The position numbers and the translations under genes were made by a program. The notes under the pieces are model-generated. The model made no database searches, had not been told where the DNA came from, and saw only the letters and a program-made list of their open reading frames with translations. From Saururus chinensis (Eukaryota > Streptophyta > Magnoliopsida > Piperales > Saururaceae), in contig CP141146.1 of the NCBI GenBank assembly GCA_035235625.1, forward strand, positions 26,778,501-26,842,500: DNA of 64,000 nt, written 5' to 3'. The stretch's first letter is position 1, and every line of letters begins with the position of its first letter. Positions 48,196-58,861 of the stretch are shown piece after piece.

Positions 48196-48486
48196 ACAGT
48201 GTTGATTTGTTACTAAATTAGTTTTAGGATAATTCTAGATACTTTAGTTTCAGTTTATTTTAGTTTTTAGGTTAATTCTTAGTTTCTTACTTTCTTTTAA
48301 TTTGATCTTGTAGGTTGAGTCAAAGACCGTGCTCTCTACACTTGTGGCCACAAGTGGACATTGGCAAGCATAATGCTTCTCTTTGGTTTGCAAGATCCTT
48401 TTTCCTTTTTTTTTTCCTTAGTTATTTTTGCTTCCTATTTCTTTCCTTTTTTTTTACACTTAAAATTGTGTGGTGTGTTTGTGGTG

Positions 48487-49316
48487 TATGCTTGGTCGTC
48501 GCTCCTTATTCCCCCGATTAGTACCATTTGACCCTGAGCCTGAGCGGACATCTAGGAGAGCTGAGTTGCCCTCGACCTACATCCCTACACCCCCAAACTC
48601 TCCCACCAATTCCTCCACCCACACTACTTCTATCCTCATCATGGCTGAACATCAGTTAGATGCACCACTCAAAGCAATGAGTATACCTCTCCTTCATGCA
48701 TTAGGTTGCCAGCGGTTGTTGCTCAAAATTATGAAATTAAGCCCAATGTCATTCAAATGCTTACATCTTTTTATGGACTTAATAATGAAAACCCATATAG
48801 GCACCTAGATGACTTCTTAGAACTATGCACAACTTTTAAGCTCTCAAATTTAACCGATGAGGCTGTTAAACTTCGCCTTTTTCCTTTCACATTGAAAGAT
48901 AAGGATAAGGAATGGCTTCACTCTTTAGAGCCAGACACCATCACAACTTGGGCCCAAATGCAACAAGAATTCCTAAAAAAATACTTCCCAATAGGTAAGA
49001 CCAACTAAATGAGAAAGGCTATATAACTACTTTTGCCCAACTTCCCAGTGAACAGTTCCATGAGAGTTGGGATAGACTTAAGGACCTTCTTAGGAGGTGT
49101 CCTCATCATGGTGTCCCTAAGTGGCAATTAGTGCAATGTTTTTATGAGGGTCTTACTGAACAATACCGCCATCTTGTTGATGTAAGTTACGGGGCTACCT
49201 TTTTGCTAAAAAATAAAAATGAGGCATGGAAACTTTTTGAGGACTTGAGTGAAAATTTTCTTGAACATGCTGCATTAAATAGAAATGAGAGTGGACTATC
49301 TACCATAAATAGCTGA
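48487..49316 (+). pseudogene. gag: Athila fragment gag, 5' part only
   Basis: It aligns with the gag at 28604-27770. It starts near the ATG at 48487 (MLGRRSLFPRL), has an indel near 48680 so that the capsid block resumes in another frame (48706-49008, with FYGLNNENPYRHLDD), a stop after KTN, and a frame change near 49020. It reads GLTEQYRHLVD and NEAWKLFEDL where the other copy has stops, giving the ancestral codons. It is cut at 49316 by a jump into LTR sequence; the finger and all of pol are absent. Confidence 0.85.
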
Positions 49317-49679
49317 GAATACTTATTCATATTCACACTAGATTTAGATTAAAAGTGAAGGAATTGTTATGGTTCTATAGTGGATTTGATTTCTTAAGTA
49401 AATTACATCATATTTATCTCTACTTTTTAAACTAGTTGATTCTTTTCTTTTGCTTAATTTAAGTTTAAGTTCTTTCTAGTTTTTAATCAGTAAATTCCTC
49501 TTTAGATTTAGTAATAATTCATCCGTCCCTGAGGTTCGACAACCCATAAATACTCATCCTAGTACAATTACCTTGTACATTTGCGAAGGGTTTAATTATA
49601 ATTCGAGGGTGTTCTACACAATGGAAACATTCATTCCTCAAGTTAGCAACCATATAAGGGGGAAACACCCTGGGGCAAG

Positions 49680-50056
49680 TAGGGACTCTGCTTGTAGCCC
49701 TCGAGCCCTAAAGAGTGAGAAGTGGCCAGGAGTAAGAAAAGGCTCTGTCCTCCATCGTCAGGCCACATCGAGGGAAGTGGCCCCGAGTAGGGGAGACACC
49801 AGTTTCCAAGGAAGGGCCACATAGTGTGAGGAATATCCCCGAGTCAAGGGGAGGTTCTATCTATAGCCTATGTGCACAGAAAGGGAAAAGTGTTCTAAGT
49901 CTAGCGGAGGTTATGACCGTAGCCTATAGGCATGGAAAGAGAAAATTGTCCCGGGAAATGGGGAGGTTCTGAGCATAGCCTTGGGGCACGAAAAGATAAA
50001 AGTGTCCCGGGAAAAGGGGATGTTTTGGTCGTAGACTATGGGCATGGAAAGAGAAA
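49680..50056 (+). repeat. Tandem ~57-bp hairpin units in C2, first part
   Basis: Units of the form GTGTCCCGGGAAAAGGGGAG, GTTCTGACCGTAGCCTACGG, GCACGGAAAGAGAAA. They continue at 53294-53520 after solo LTR I. Confidence 0.75.
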
Positions 50057-50059
50057 CGT

Positions 50060-53000
50060 TGTAAGATCCCTGATCTTAAACCGGGTTTCTTTTCATTTTC
50101 ATTATCAGTTGTCGTGGGGTTAAAGCGTTTTTTGATTTATTTGATGGTTTCGAAAATAAATGGTATTTCTTATGGTTTTAATCAAAATCAACTTTACAAT
50201 TATTGGTTTTAAGTGATTTTGTGTCAAATCTGAATTTTTGGGATTTTTTTGATTTTTCACTAATTTTCCGAAAAGTAGGGTTTGGCGGGACCCCCTGTGG
50301 GCCCCACCATTGAAATTTGGATTTTTGGACTAAATTAACCCAGACATCAACAAAAGCCTTTATAAAAATTTTCATAATTTTCCCAGGTTTAATTAGTGCT
50401 CAAATAGCTAAAATACTCATTTTTAGCCCATTTTTCTATTCATACCCCACTAATTACCTATGTACACCCCAAACCCTACTATAAATAGAATGACCTGAGC
50501 CATTTCCATTTTGGGAATAGGCTGGGAAAGGGATGTTAGGCCTAATTCCCCAATTAGGCCCGGATTAGAAGGAGTTTAAGGTATGTATCCTCTAATTAAG
50601 CCTTAAACCCTAGATTTTCTCCTAATCCGTTCTAGATCTATCATTTTCACTTTGTTTTGATTCATTTTTAAACATCAAAACTACTAATTTGTATCTTTAC
50701 TTCAAACCCTAGATCTAAAAATTCGTTTTTTATGTTTAACAAGCCTAAATCTAAGTTTTTCATTAAGGTTTTCTATGTTAAATCGGTTTTAATGGAGTTT
50801 AATTTAAACTTCATGTCTTTGTAAGGTTTTCAAGAAAGGTGACCATCAAATCTAAGCCTAATCAAGGGATAAGGTAATGGACATTCGAAATTTCAGTTTT
50901 CCTATGGTATAAATCTCGATTTTGTGGTTTATTTGGAGTGGATTTACTTGTTTTAATGCTTTAATGGCGAGATTAGTAAATGTTAATATTTTATCCCGAT
51001 TTCTTAGGGTTTTATCTTATTATGATGTAGATTAGCTTTTTGGAAGGTATGGTGGAGTTTTAATGGCATTTAGGCTGTTAGATGGAGATTAAAAGATTCA
51101 TCAATGGAGTTTCGGTTTAAAAAATTGAAATGAAGAAGATGACCAAAACTGCTTTGTTGGCATTAGAACAGCCCTACAGGGCGTTCGAATGGAAACACTA
51201 CAATTTTGGCATTTTTCATGTTTAGCCGATCGAACGGCCCTGCAGGGCTTTCGAACGGCTATACTGCAGAATTTGATAATTTTATGTATGTTGCTTATTT
51301 CGACATATCTACTTCAAAATATCATTTTTATGTTTATGTAGAGTGTTTTGATCTATAATAAGCTACTTGAAGAGCATTCTATTGATGTTTAGAATTTGTG
51401 GTGTATATTTAAAGTTTATGTGAAATGGCTTGTAGTTGGATGTACATGTTAGAGTTTGCTATCTTGAAGATATGAGTGGATGATTTCCTATGGTTTAAGC
51501 ATGTTTTTAGTAGAATTACAGCATGCTAATAGACTGATATGTCATTATAGGATGTGGTTAAATGATGGGGAAATATTAGTGTTATGCCTAGACCCAAGTA
51601 TGAGGTGATTGAGCTTACATATGTTTAACATGTGGTTATGTTTTGACTTGAGTTATGATTTTAATGGTTCTTCTCCTATGATTTCTGCTGGAATCTATGA
51701 TTTGATGTTAATGCGCATGTGTAGTGTGATGATGAGTTAATTACAAAGCATGTTGATATACATCAAGTGAGGTGCTTCTACCATGTACACACACACATAT
51801 GTGGGGTTAATGATTATGATGAGGCTTGATATTATGATTATGAATGATGCATGAGGGGTTGATGAGAGCACTTATCATGAATTAGGATTCATGTATGCCT
51901 TGCCTACGTATGTACCATGTTGCATGCATCATGAAAATGGATTTCCAATTGAGGCTTTATTGAGATTAACCGAGTTTGATCGATTGGATGCAATGTGGTG
52001 AAATTGCGTGTCGGATTAATCGGTCTTTGGCTTAATCGAAACTTGATTGGTCCGAAGGGACATGTTCTGATTTGAGTTCCTGTGGGTGGAACATGTGCAC
52101 TCCCTGGGTTGAGTCGAGTCAAATTGAGTTATATGAGGACAAGTTGTATACTTGTCTTGCGGTTGAGATTTACTTATTGAGATTATCTGGACACTGAGAA
52201 TCCAGCTGGTTTGTTCGAGTGCATTGGCTTACCAAGTATTGTTGCTTGGGACTTTAGTCTTGACAAGCAGGGTTGCCCAAGAGTTTAGGCTTGATGGACA
52301 GGAGTTGCTCGAAGGCTTTGACCTTGAGGAGCAGGAGTTGCTCGAAAGCATTGGCCTGAAGGAGCAGGAATTGCTCGAAGGCGTTGGCCTTGAGGAGCAT
52401 GTCTATTTGATAAGTGTTTGCTTGAGGGCTTTGGCCTTGAAGAGTAGGTTTATTCTCTATGTGTATGGACTTGCATGTTAGACTAGTGTGTGTGAGACAC
52501 TTATACATGCCTAATGAATGAGAATGTTGATGCATGATATGAAATGTATGTTAGAGATACATCTCATGCAGGTTTATATGACGTTGAATTGCATGATTTA
52601 AATGTGTAGTAGAGACACTTTTCATGTGGTATAGGTGATATTCTAAATAGTCTGAATTGTGCAATTTAGACACTAATATGCAGGTTTAGTAGATATGTAT
52701 GTGTGATCAGAAAATGATATCTATCTTGTCAATCATTGATCTAAATTGTTATATTACTATGCCGTAGCATTTCTGATGATTTTAGTTATATTAAAAACCA
52801 TTGTTGAGTTTGTTAAACTCACCCCTCTTTCTTGTGCTTTTGCTTTGGGGCTGCGGGGCGTGACACACAGATGGACAGGATCCTCTCTAAGGAAAGGTCG
52901 GAGATGACTTGGGAGTAGACGTGGAGATCTCTCATGTGGCTTGTTTCCTTGTTTTTGCTATTATGTTAGAACCTATGTGTGTGGTTCTCATTTTGGTTTG

Positions 53001-53293
53001 TGCTACATTGTTATTTTGGATTGTGTGAGACTTATTTTGGAGCCTAGAGTGGGCTATGGATTAATTTAGTTCATGGGTTTGAGATTTTAGTTTATCTTAG
53101 AGTTAAACTCTTTCAATCCTGCTTATTTACTCTTGCTCAAAGTGGTGTGTATACTCCATAATTTTGTTAGATCACCCGTGATTAGGGCATAAGTCTTCCG
53201 CTAAATCATTTTTCAATCTCCTTGTTGCCCTCATGTGCTTGACCGGCCCCTGGACCGGGTTCGGCTCGGGTCGGGCAGTACTGGGGCTTGACA
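50060..53293 (+). mobile_element. Solo LTR I (3.2 kb, Tekay-like termini)
   Basis: It starts TGTAAGATCCCTGATC and ends GGGGCTTGACA. Duplications AACGT (50055-50059) and AAGGT (53294-53298) differ by one base. TATAAATA at 50480-50487 gives plus orientation. No coding region is seen. Three copies of a 33-bp unit (GGAGTTGCTCGAAGG... type) occur at about 52295-52400. Termini resemble LTR E. Confidence 0.75.
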
Positions 53294-53520
53294 AAGGTGT
53301 CCCGTGTTAAGGGGAGGTTATGACCGTAGCCTACGGGCATGAAAAGAGAAAAGTATCCCAGGAAAAGGGGAGGTTCTGACTGTAGCCTACGGGCACGGAA
53401 AGAGAAAGGTGTCCCATGTTAAGGGGAGGTTCTGTCCGTAGCCTACGAGCACAGAAACAGAATAGTGTCCCGTGTGAAGGGGAGGTTATGTCCGCTGCCT
53501 TCAGACGTAATGAGAAAAAT
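53294..53520 (+). repeat. Tandem ~57-bp hairpin units in C2, second part
   Basis: Four units containing GTAGCCTACGGGCA-like cores, continuing the array broken at 50059. Confidence 0.75.
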
Positions 53521-54353
53521 GTGCTGGAGCTAGAAGAGGTTCTGCCCACCATCTCTGGACCGGAAAAGGAAGACGCTATGAGGAAACGAGCAACTTTGAA
53601 CGCCACAACTTCCAGAATTAAAAGGGGAGTAAGCATTCTGGACTTTTGGATTTAATTAAATTTATATGCATGTGTATTTTAATTAATATTTATATATTGA
53701 TTAAGATATAGGATTTGCTACGATACATGATTTGCTATCATTTGATATATGCTAATATCTTTCAATTCGATATGCTTTGATATAACCTGTTTTGATCTTA
53801 TCTGCTCTGAAATGTTCTATGGTAATTAGATATGATCCAATCTGTTCTATTGTGTATTCTGTTTTGCTTGGTAATAGATTGGCACAGGTGATTTTGCTAG
53901 GGTTTTGATTCTATTGATTTACTGGCTTTCATTTGACTCCGATGATTTATAAGATTTTTGTTCGATTCCGAAAGATTTATTTGGATATAAGGATATACAT
54001 ATTTTATCGTATATGATTCTATGATGTCTGATGAAAGTATTAGTCAATAGGAAAAACTACATTCGGATCCAATCGTATTGGAATAATGTCAAAGATAGTA
54101 TCCAATATGTACGTAGGCAACCAACGATACAATAATGTTGGCCCGATCCAAATTAGTTATAAAATTAGGTTTGTTCTGATCTACATGTAACGGAACGCTA
54201 TAGCTCCATGGTGTGTAGAAGAACGTTATAACTCTCGCACTTAGAGTCCGCCGCTCCTGGTCGGTCTCAATTTTAAATTTTTCTGTTTAATTTTGTTTAC
54301 TCTGATCTTGTCTTCCGAATAACCCCTAGTCTTGGTCAAGGTGTTATAGAGGA

Positions 54354-54601
54354 AGACAACGACCCCCCTATATGGAGGCCACGACATCCTTGGGGCACGT
54401 GCCAACTGGTGGGCCCCATGCTAATTTGCGGGCCACTAGCTAGTCTATTACAAATCAACATTCAATTCTTCCCTCGAATACAGTTTATTACATCCTAAAA
54501 GTAAAGTACAAAAAGGAAAGTAACCCTAATATAGTAAATCCTAAAAATGGAAAGTAGTAGAAGGCGGGAGATGTCCCGCCCCCTGAGTAGCGTACACAAC
54601 A
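54354..54601 (-). repeat. Element B 5' LTR, second fragment
   Basis: Homologous to 13600-13832, ending GTACACAACA and followed by the TAAAG duplication at 54602-54606. Confidence 0.85.
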
Positions 54602-56283
54602 TAAAGCCTTATCTTGGTCAATTTGAGTCCAAAACGACTGTAGGATTTTTTCATTAGATCAAGGACTTATATATTGTCATTTTCAAGAAATGTTTGGTCA
54701 ATCTAACCCCTTTATGTCCTCATGAATCAAGAAGAATGGCAGGTCTAACTTATTGAAAACAAGGACCTTTCAGGATTTCAAAAACTCTAATAATTCAGAA
54801 ATCCATGATTAAAATACCAAAATTTCGTGGATAAAAATAGATTATCCTAGGAGTCTTTAGTAATTTTCTTAAGGACATTCTATGGTGATTTGGTCTTGAA
54901 ACCTTGGTTGAAACTCTGGCTAATGAGAATTGGTAGTTTTGTAGGTACAGATTGAGACCAAAACTCATGGGTCAAAACCATATGAAAAGGCTGAAATTTC
55001 AACCAGAGGCAGTTGAGGGTGTCCCCAAACTCCCCAAAAATGTTAGGATTGATTTGAGCAATAGAAGGTCCCAAAACAATTTGGCCTTTTTGGGTGCACC
55101 GTCAAATATGAGGCTTAAACACAATATTCAAAAGCTTCGAAACTAAACCCTACTAACTAATCTCGATGAAAACACTTTGAAAATCTAAAATGTATGCTTA
55201 AGGAACCTCATACCATCCATAAATCAGTCCATACATAGCATTCTATAACCACATCATATATTTTCTTTGCATAAAAAGCATGACATAACATCACAACATG
55301 AATTACTCAAGCATACATACAAACCATTCTCTATTATTACCTTAAGAAGAAGGGGGAATACCTCTTCAAGGGTGACTCTTCCAACACTTCAAGCTCTAGC
55401 TTTGAGGGAGGGCTATCTCCCCTTCACGCTCCATGTTGATCCAAGGGCAGCTACTCCAACTTCAAAGGAAAGAGGCTCTTGCTAGGGGAAAGAATGAGAT
55501 GCAAGGCTGAGGAGTAGATGAAGAGAGAGGAGAACGGGTTCAGCCACACAGAGAGAGGGGTAGAAAATTACACAAGAGAGGAGGGGGCCTCTTTTAAGAA
55601 GGTCTATTTTTGGGCTCTCATTGGATGCACATTTTGACCCCCAAAACGTCTGTGTTTGGAGATAGCTATAAGAGGACATGTTGTAGACCGTTGAGTCATC
55701 TTTCATCATCATAGATCATATCAATCAGAATTTGATATAGAGAGTTATGCCCAATTTACTTTGTCTCTATCTGGCATATTCTGATTAACCTAATTCTTAT
55801 TCTGAGTGATTTGGTAGCGCCCAAGACACTGGGTAGATGATCTGGTGTGTTAAATTGACACACTTTGCTCCATATAAGGACCAATAGCACTCTTACCCAT
55901 TTAGCCCTTATTTCTTCACTCGGATCAATCTCTTGTAGCGTCTACGATAAATCTCGTCTCTCTATGGGTACTCACACGTACTCGGGTCAAGTCTCAAAGG
56001 CGGATTCGCTAACTTACCATATACAAACTTTTAGGTCAAAATGGTAAACTTCACCCTTTGTGGACGTTCGGTAAGGGTTTTAGGGTTTCCGAGTCACTGA
56101 ATTGGCTGGTTGATGCACAACCTGCACTATTAGCTTAAATTAGGAAAGATACCGCCCCTTACCCCTAATGGTCAAGAGGTTGATTTATGTTTTTGTCAAG
56201 TGTCTCGTTCAACTACGAAGGCTTAATTTCTCTCCCGAAATTAGTTGATTAAAGAAAAATCTTCAAAATTTCAGGATGCTACA

Positions 56284-56582
56284 CTTAATTTGTCATTTTC
56301 AAATTTCTAATCGTTTAATGAATTTTCCATCTATTTATTATAATGCAACTAAACAAATATTTGGAGTTTACTATCCTACTTCTTGTGTAATTTTAGGGTG
56401 CGTATAGGAAATAACTTGTGCATTTCAAAGTTATAGAAATAATGAAATTGTTTTTTGCCTCTTATAGAAGAAATGGAGAAAAAAATTATTAAATATTGGC
56501 CTCTTATTCCTATAATTTTCTGTTAAGGGGCTATAATGGATCGTATGGTTAAATTAGAAGGTGTAGAAATATTAATAGATGG
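56284..56582 (+). pseudogene. hAT transposase, region before the C-terminal domain
   Basis: Resumes after the CTTAA duplication of D. With one indel it reads IYYNATKQIFGVYYPTS, FQSYRNNEI, EEMEKKIIKYWP and VKLEGVEILIDG, the conserved helix-rich stretch of plant hAT transposases between the catalytic core and dimerisation domain. Two in-frame TAG codons are present. It is split at 56582 by solo LTR H. Confidence 0.78.
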
Positions 56583-57935
56583 TGACAGTTTAATATCTAT
56601 CTAATCAACCTAGCGGATGACTAGATTGCTCCTAAAACTAGTACTTCGATAAGTAACAATTAAGTGTTCTAGCTTTTATGTGCAATTTTTTTTTCTATAG
56701 AGAAAACAATAAAAACCTAATATCTATGTGCATTCATGATTAATCCATCAACCATTCAATCCACAAACTTTACAAATCACACATAAACACACAACGATTT
56801 AATGTGGAAAACCCAACTTGAGTGAAAAACCACAACAGCCTCACAAGGCCAAACCAATGAACTAGTAAGATAGAAATCACAAGGCATAAGAACAAACAAC
56901 CAACCTCTAGACTTGACACAAACAAAAACTCATTCTCTTTGTTGAATCCTCTTCATTGTTAGCCTTCAATTCTTCCTCTTTAAAATCATTGAAGTTTTCC
57001 CTCATCGTATTTTGTTCCTCTTCTTCTTCTTCTCCTTCTTTTTTCTTCTTCTTCTTCTAGTAACTCAATTAATGACTCCTTCTTCGATTGTTGATTCATC
57101 TTTGAATTTATTTAACTCCCTTGAATGATTTGATGTATCTCCTCTTTTATTTTCCGTGTGAGAATCTTCTCTTTTAGTTGTGCATTTTCATGAATCAACC
57201 ATTAACATGTGCTTGAAGTTTTTTGTGAACTCTTTAGGAAAACAATGATGAAGGACTTCTCATTTCTTCTCCAATATTATCTAGGTTATAATCTCTTCAA
57301 ATTTGTGATACCTAGCCTTTATATAGGTCTTTAAGTCAGTTAGAGACTTTGACTCCAATTGGGAATAAAATCTCTTCTAGAAAAGTTTAAGTTAGGTAAC
57401 CAAAACTTATAGCAATCAATTATTCCAAATAGCAATCGATCATTCACTATTTCCTTAGGGCATGATACTTCTAATAAGAAATCTCTAGATACAACAATCG
57501 ATCAATAAACTCTCAGATTCATTTTGCAATGGGTTGTTTTATGAGTCAATCGAACATTTGCTGAAGCGATCGATCGATTCAACTCTTCTATGCTGCAGTT
57601 CATAACCGAACAATCGGTATGGTAAGTGTATGTTGCAGTGATCAATCGATATCACTATTCAATTATAATTTTACCTTAAATTGGTCTGAAACCTTTCAAG
57701 CGACTTTTGTATGAGAGTATATGCTGAATAAACATCTTTTACTTTCAACACTATTTAGTCTCCAGCCTTGATCCATCAAAATATATCTGCTCCTATTTTT
57801 CAAGTTTATCAATTCTAAACCTAACTCGACTGCAACTACATCTAGTCAAATTCGGCTAATTACATACTCAAAGTTTCAACATAGTTTTGATCAATGAAAT
57901 AACCAATAATATTACATATAACACATAGGTTCTTT
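56583..57935 (-). mobile_element. Solo LTR H (1353 bp, possibly Ty1/copia)
   Basis: Plus-strand ends are TGACAGTTTAA and GGTTCTTTCA, with perfect GATGG duplications (56578-56582 and 57936-57940). The TATA complement TTTATATAGG at 57318-57327 places it in minus orientation. It contains ATTTAATGTGGAAAACCC and AAAAACCAC, phrases I associate with plant copia LTRs, but there is no internal region to test this. CGATCGATCGATT and related words cluster at 57480-57660. Confidence 0.8.
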
Positions 57936-58473
57936 CAGATGGTATATGTTCAAATATGAGTCCCTATGCTGATGATAATGATGAAATGTATAACATGGTA
58001 GAAACTATTTTACATACTGTACAAATTATATGCAGTATCAAATGGGTCAATTTGAAATGAACCAATTTCTTCTTCTTCTTCTACTATACATTTTGGTTCA
58101 AAAAAAGTCAATCCCTTGATGTTACTTTAAAAAAATAAACAAAATTATAATTTTAATAATAACGAATTGATAATATATTTATAAATGAATTTCAGTTCTT
58201 CCATTACATAGAAAAAAAGTAAAATTTTAGTATTTTACGTTAGTGGCAGACACATGGGAAGAACTATCATGTATTTTTTGTCATAGTTTGTGATTTACTA
58301 AACCCCCCCAACCCCCCCCCCCCCCGCCCCCCAAATGTCTAATGTAGTATTGGAATATGCTTTTAATAAAGCGTAGGGTGATCAACAATAGGAGGACTCG
58401 AGATGAGGTAGAGCCATACTTATGCTTAGATGATTGGTTGGACATAGAAGAAATGACAATGCTCCCCAATTAA
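57936..58473 (+). pseudogene. hAT transposase C-terminus with dimerisation block
   Basis: It reads CSNMSPYADDNDEMYNMVET right after H. A degraded stretch with WWQTHGKNY (position of the conserved WW motif) follows, then a poly-C run (58302-58332), then NVVLEYAFN and, in the neighbouring frame, VINNRRTRDEVEPYLCLDDW to a stop at 58471-58473. The last piece is the classic hAT C-terminal dimerisation motif. The frame is lost repeatedly, so no product is expected. Confidence 0.8.
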
Positions 58474-58694
58474 AAGAGGAAATGAGAGAAGATTTTAAAG
58501 ACATGATAATCAATTAGTCCACAATGTTTTTTTTTCCATTTGAAGTTTTATATTAAAGCTGTAAATTATAGATAAGTGAGTGGTTGCCAACTTAGTTGAG
58601 ATGTACTCGTTCCATAGTGATGCAATTAGAGCTTCCACTTTGTAAATTACATAAATCAAAAACTTTTTTGCCAATTTTATTAATAGTATAATAA

Positions 58695-58853
58695 TAGAGG
58701 GGGTGGGACTGGCGGGCCTAGTGAGGCCTACGCCCTAGCCTAGCGGGCTAGGCCTACTCCTTGAGCGGGCTTGCAGTGGGACCAAACCCGGGGTGCCTGA
58801 CCCACCCAAAGTGGGCTGCGTGCCGGGCCCAGCCCAGCATGCTACGACCCCTA
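58695..58853 (-). repeat. GC-rich subterminal region of the hAT right end
   Basis: Repeated GGGCC/GGCCC and AGCGGGCT words in AT-rich surroundings, mirrored by 737-815 at the left end. Subterminal motifs of this kind flank many plant hATs. Confidence 0.6.
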
Positions 58854-58861
58854 GCCTTGCT

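Larger units (their letters stand above)
46669..49604 (+). mobile_element. Rearranged Athila fragment in plus orientation
   Basis: A complete-looking LTR (46669-48172, TGATAAG...AACGATCA, 1504 bp), a primer site and the first part of gag are followed abruptly at 49313-49316 by a second LTR piece (LTR 3' end only) that stops at 49604, about a dozen bases short of its terminus. No TSD is found. The LTR is a relative of the Athila LTR at 28914-30084 but has a 36-bp tandem repeat. Junctions show only a few bases of shared sequence. Confidence 0.82.
45797..54348 (+). mobile_element. LTR C2 (Tekay-like), carrying nested insertions and a partial duplication
   Basis: It begins TGTGACACCCCGTG and ends GGTGTTATA, where TACA is expected. 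The duplications are GAAAA and GAGGA, consistent with two G-to-A changes. It matches C1 throughout, including a TATA box (TATAAATT, near 46400) and the tandem array. Its own parts are 45797-46668, 49605-50059 and 53294-54348. Of these, 46491-46668 and 49605-49785 represent the same LTR interval, so a 178-bp piece is present twice. Insertions are the Athila fragment (46669-49604) and solo LTR I. Confidence 0.8.
13485..54601 (-). mobile_element. Element B: Reina-like Ty3/gypsy chromovirus, nested, degenerate
   Basis: Perfect TAAAG duplications flank it (13480-13484 and 54602-54606). Its LTRs are short (348 bp): the 3' LTR is 13485-13832, and the 5' LTR is split as 45684-45796 plus 54354-54601 by C2. 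The primer site next to the 5' LTR is TGGTATCAAAGC (tRNA-iMet type). Gag, protease, RT, integrase and a chromodomain tail are recognisable on the minus strand, and short LTRs with this integrase style suggest the Reina lineage. A, G2 and C2 are inserted in it. All ORFs are broken. Confidence 0.82.
10350..56283 (-). mobile_element. Solo LTR D (Ty3/gypsy-type), 3.5 kb split by nested insertions
   Basis: On the plus strand it starts TGTCACGACC and ends GGATGCTACA, with perfect CTTAA duplications at 10345-10349 and 56284-56288. Its own sequence is 10350-11888, 13179-13484 and 54607-56283, about 3.5 kb, with no coding. In minus orientation it reads TGTAGCATCC...GGTCGTGACA, the terminal style of chromovirus LTRs. 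Hosts inside it are fold-back element F and Reina-like element B. A diverged relative lies at about 61650-62470. Confidence 0.75.
722..58853 (+). mobile_element. hAT DNA transposon expanded to 58 kb by nested insertions
   Basis: The ends are flanked by a perfect 8-bp duplication GCCTTGCT (714-721 and 58854-58861), the size typical of hAT elements. The left end reads TAGAAGT and the right end, reverse-complemented, TAGGGGTCG, so the short terminal inverted repeat is degraded. Both subterminal regions carry GGCCC/GGGCC-rich runs (about 737-815 and 58695-58850), as in many plant hATs. Between them, once the insertions C1, MULE, D and H are removed, a broken transposase reads in order from a BED finger to the hAT C-terminal dimerisation block. 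The element's own DNA totals about 4.3 kb, a normal autonomous hAT size. The TSD and the ordered coding pieces make the outline strong; the exact terminal bases are less certain. Confidence 0.82.

Noticed and set aside
58302..58332. Poly-C tract as a functional element
   Set aside because: Likely slippage within the decayed hAT coding region; possibly also a sequencing-error hotspot.
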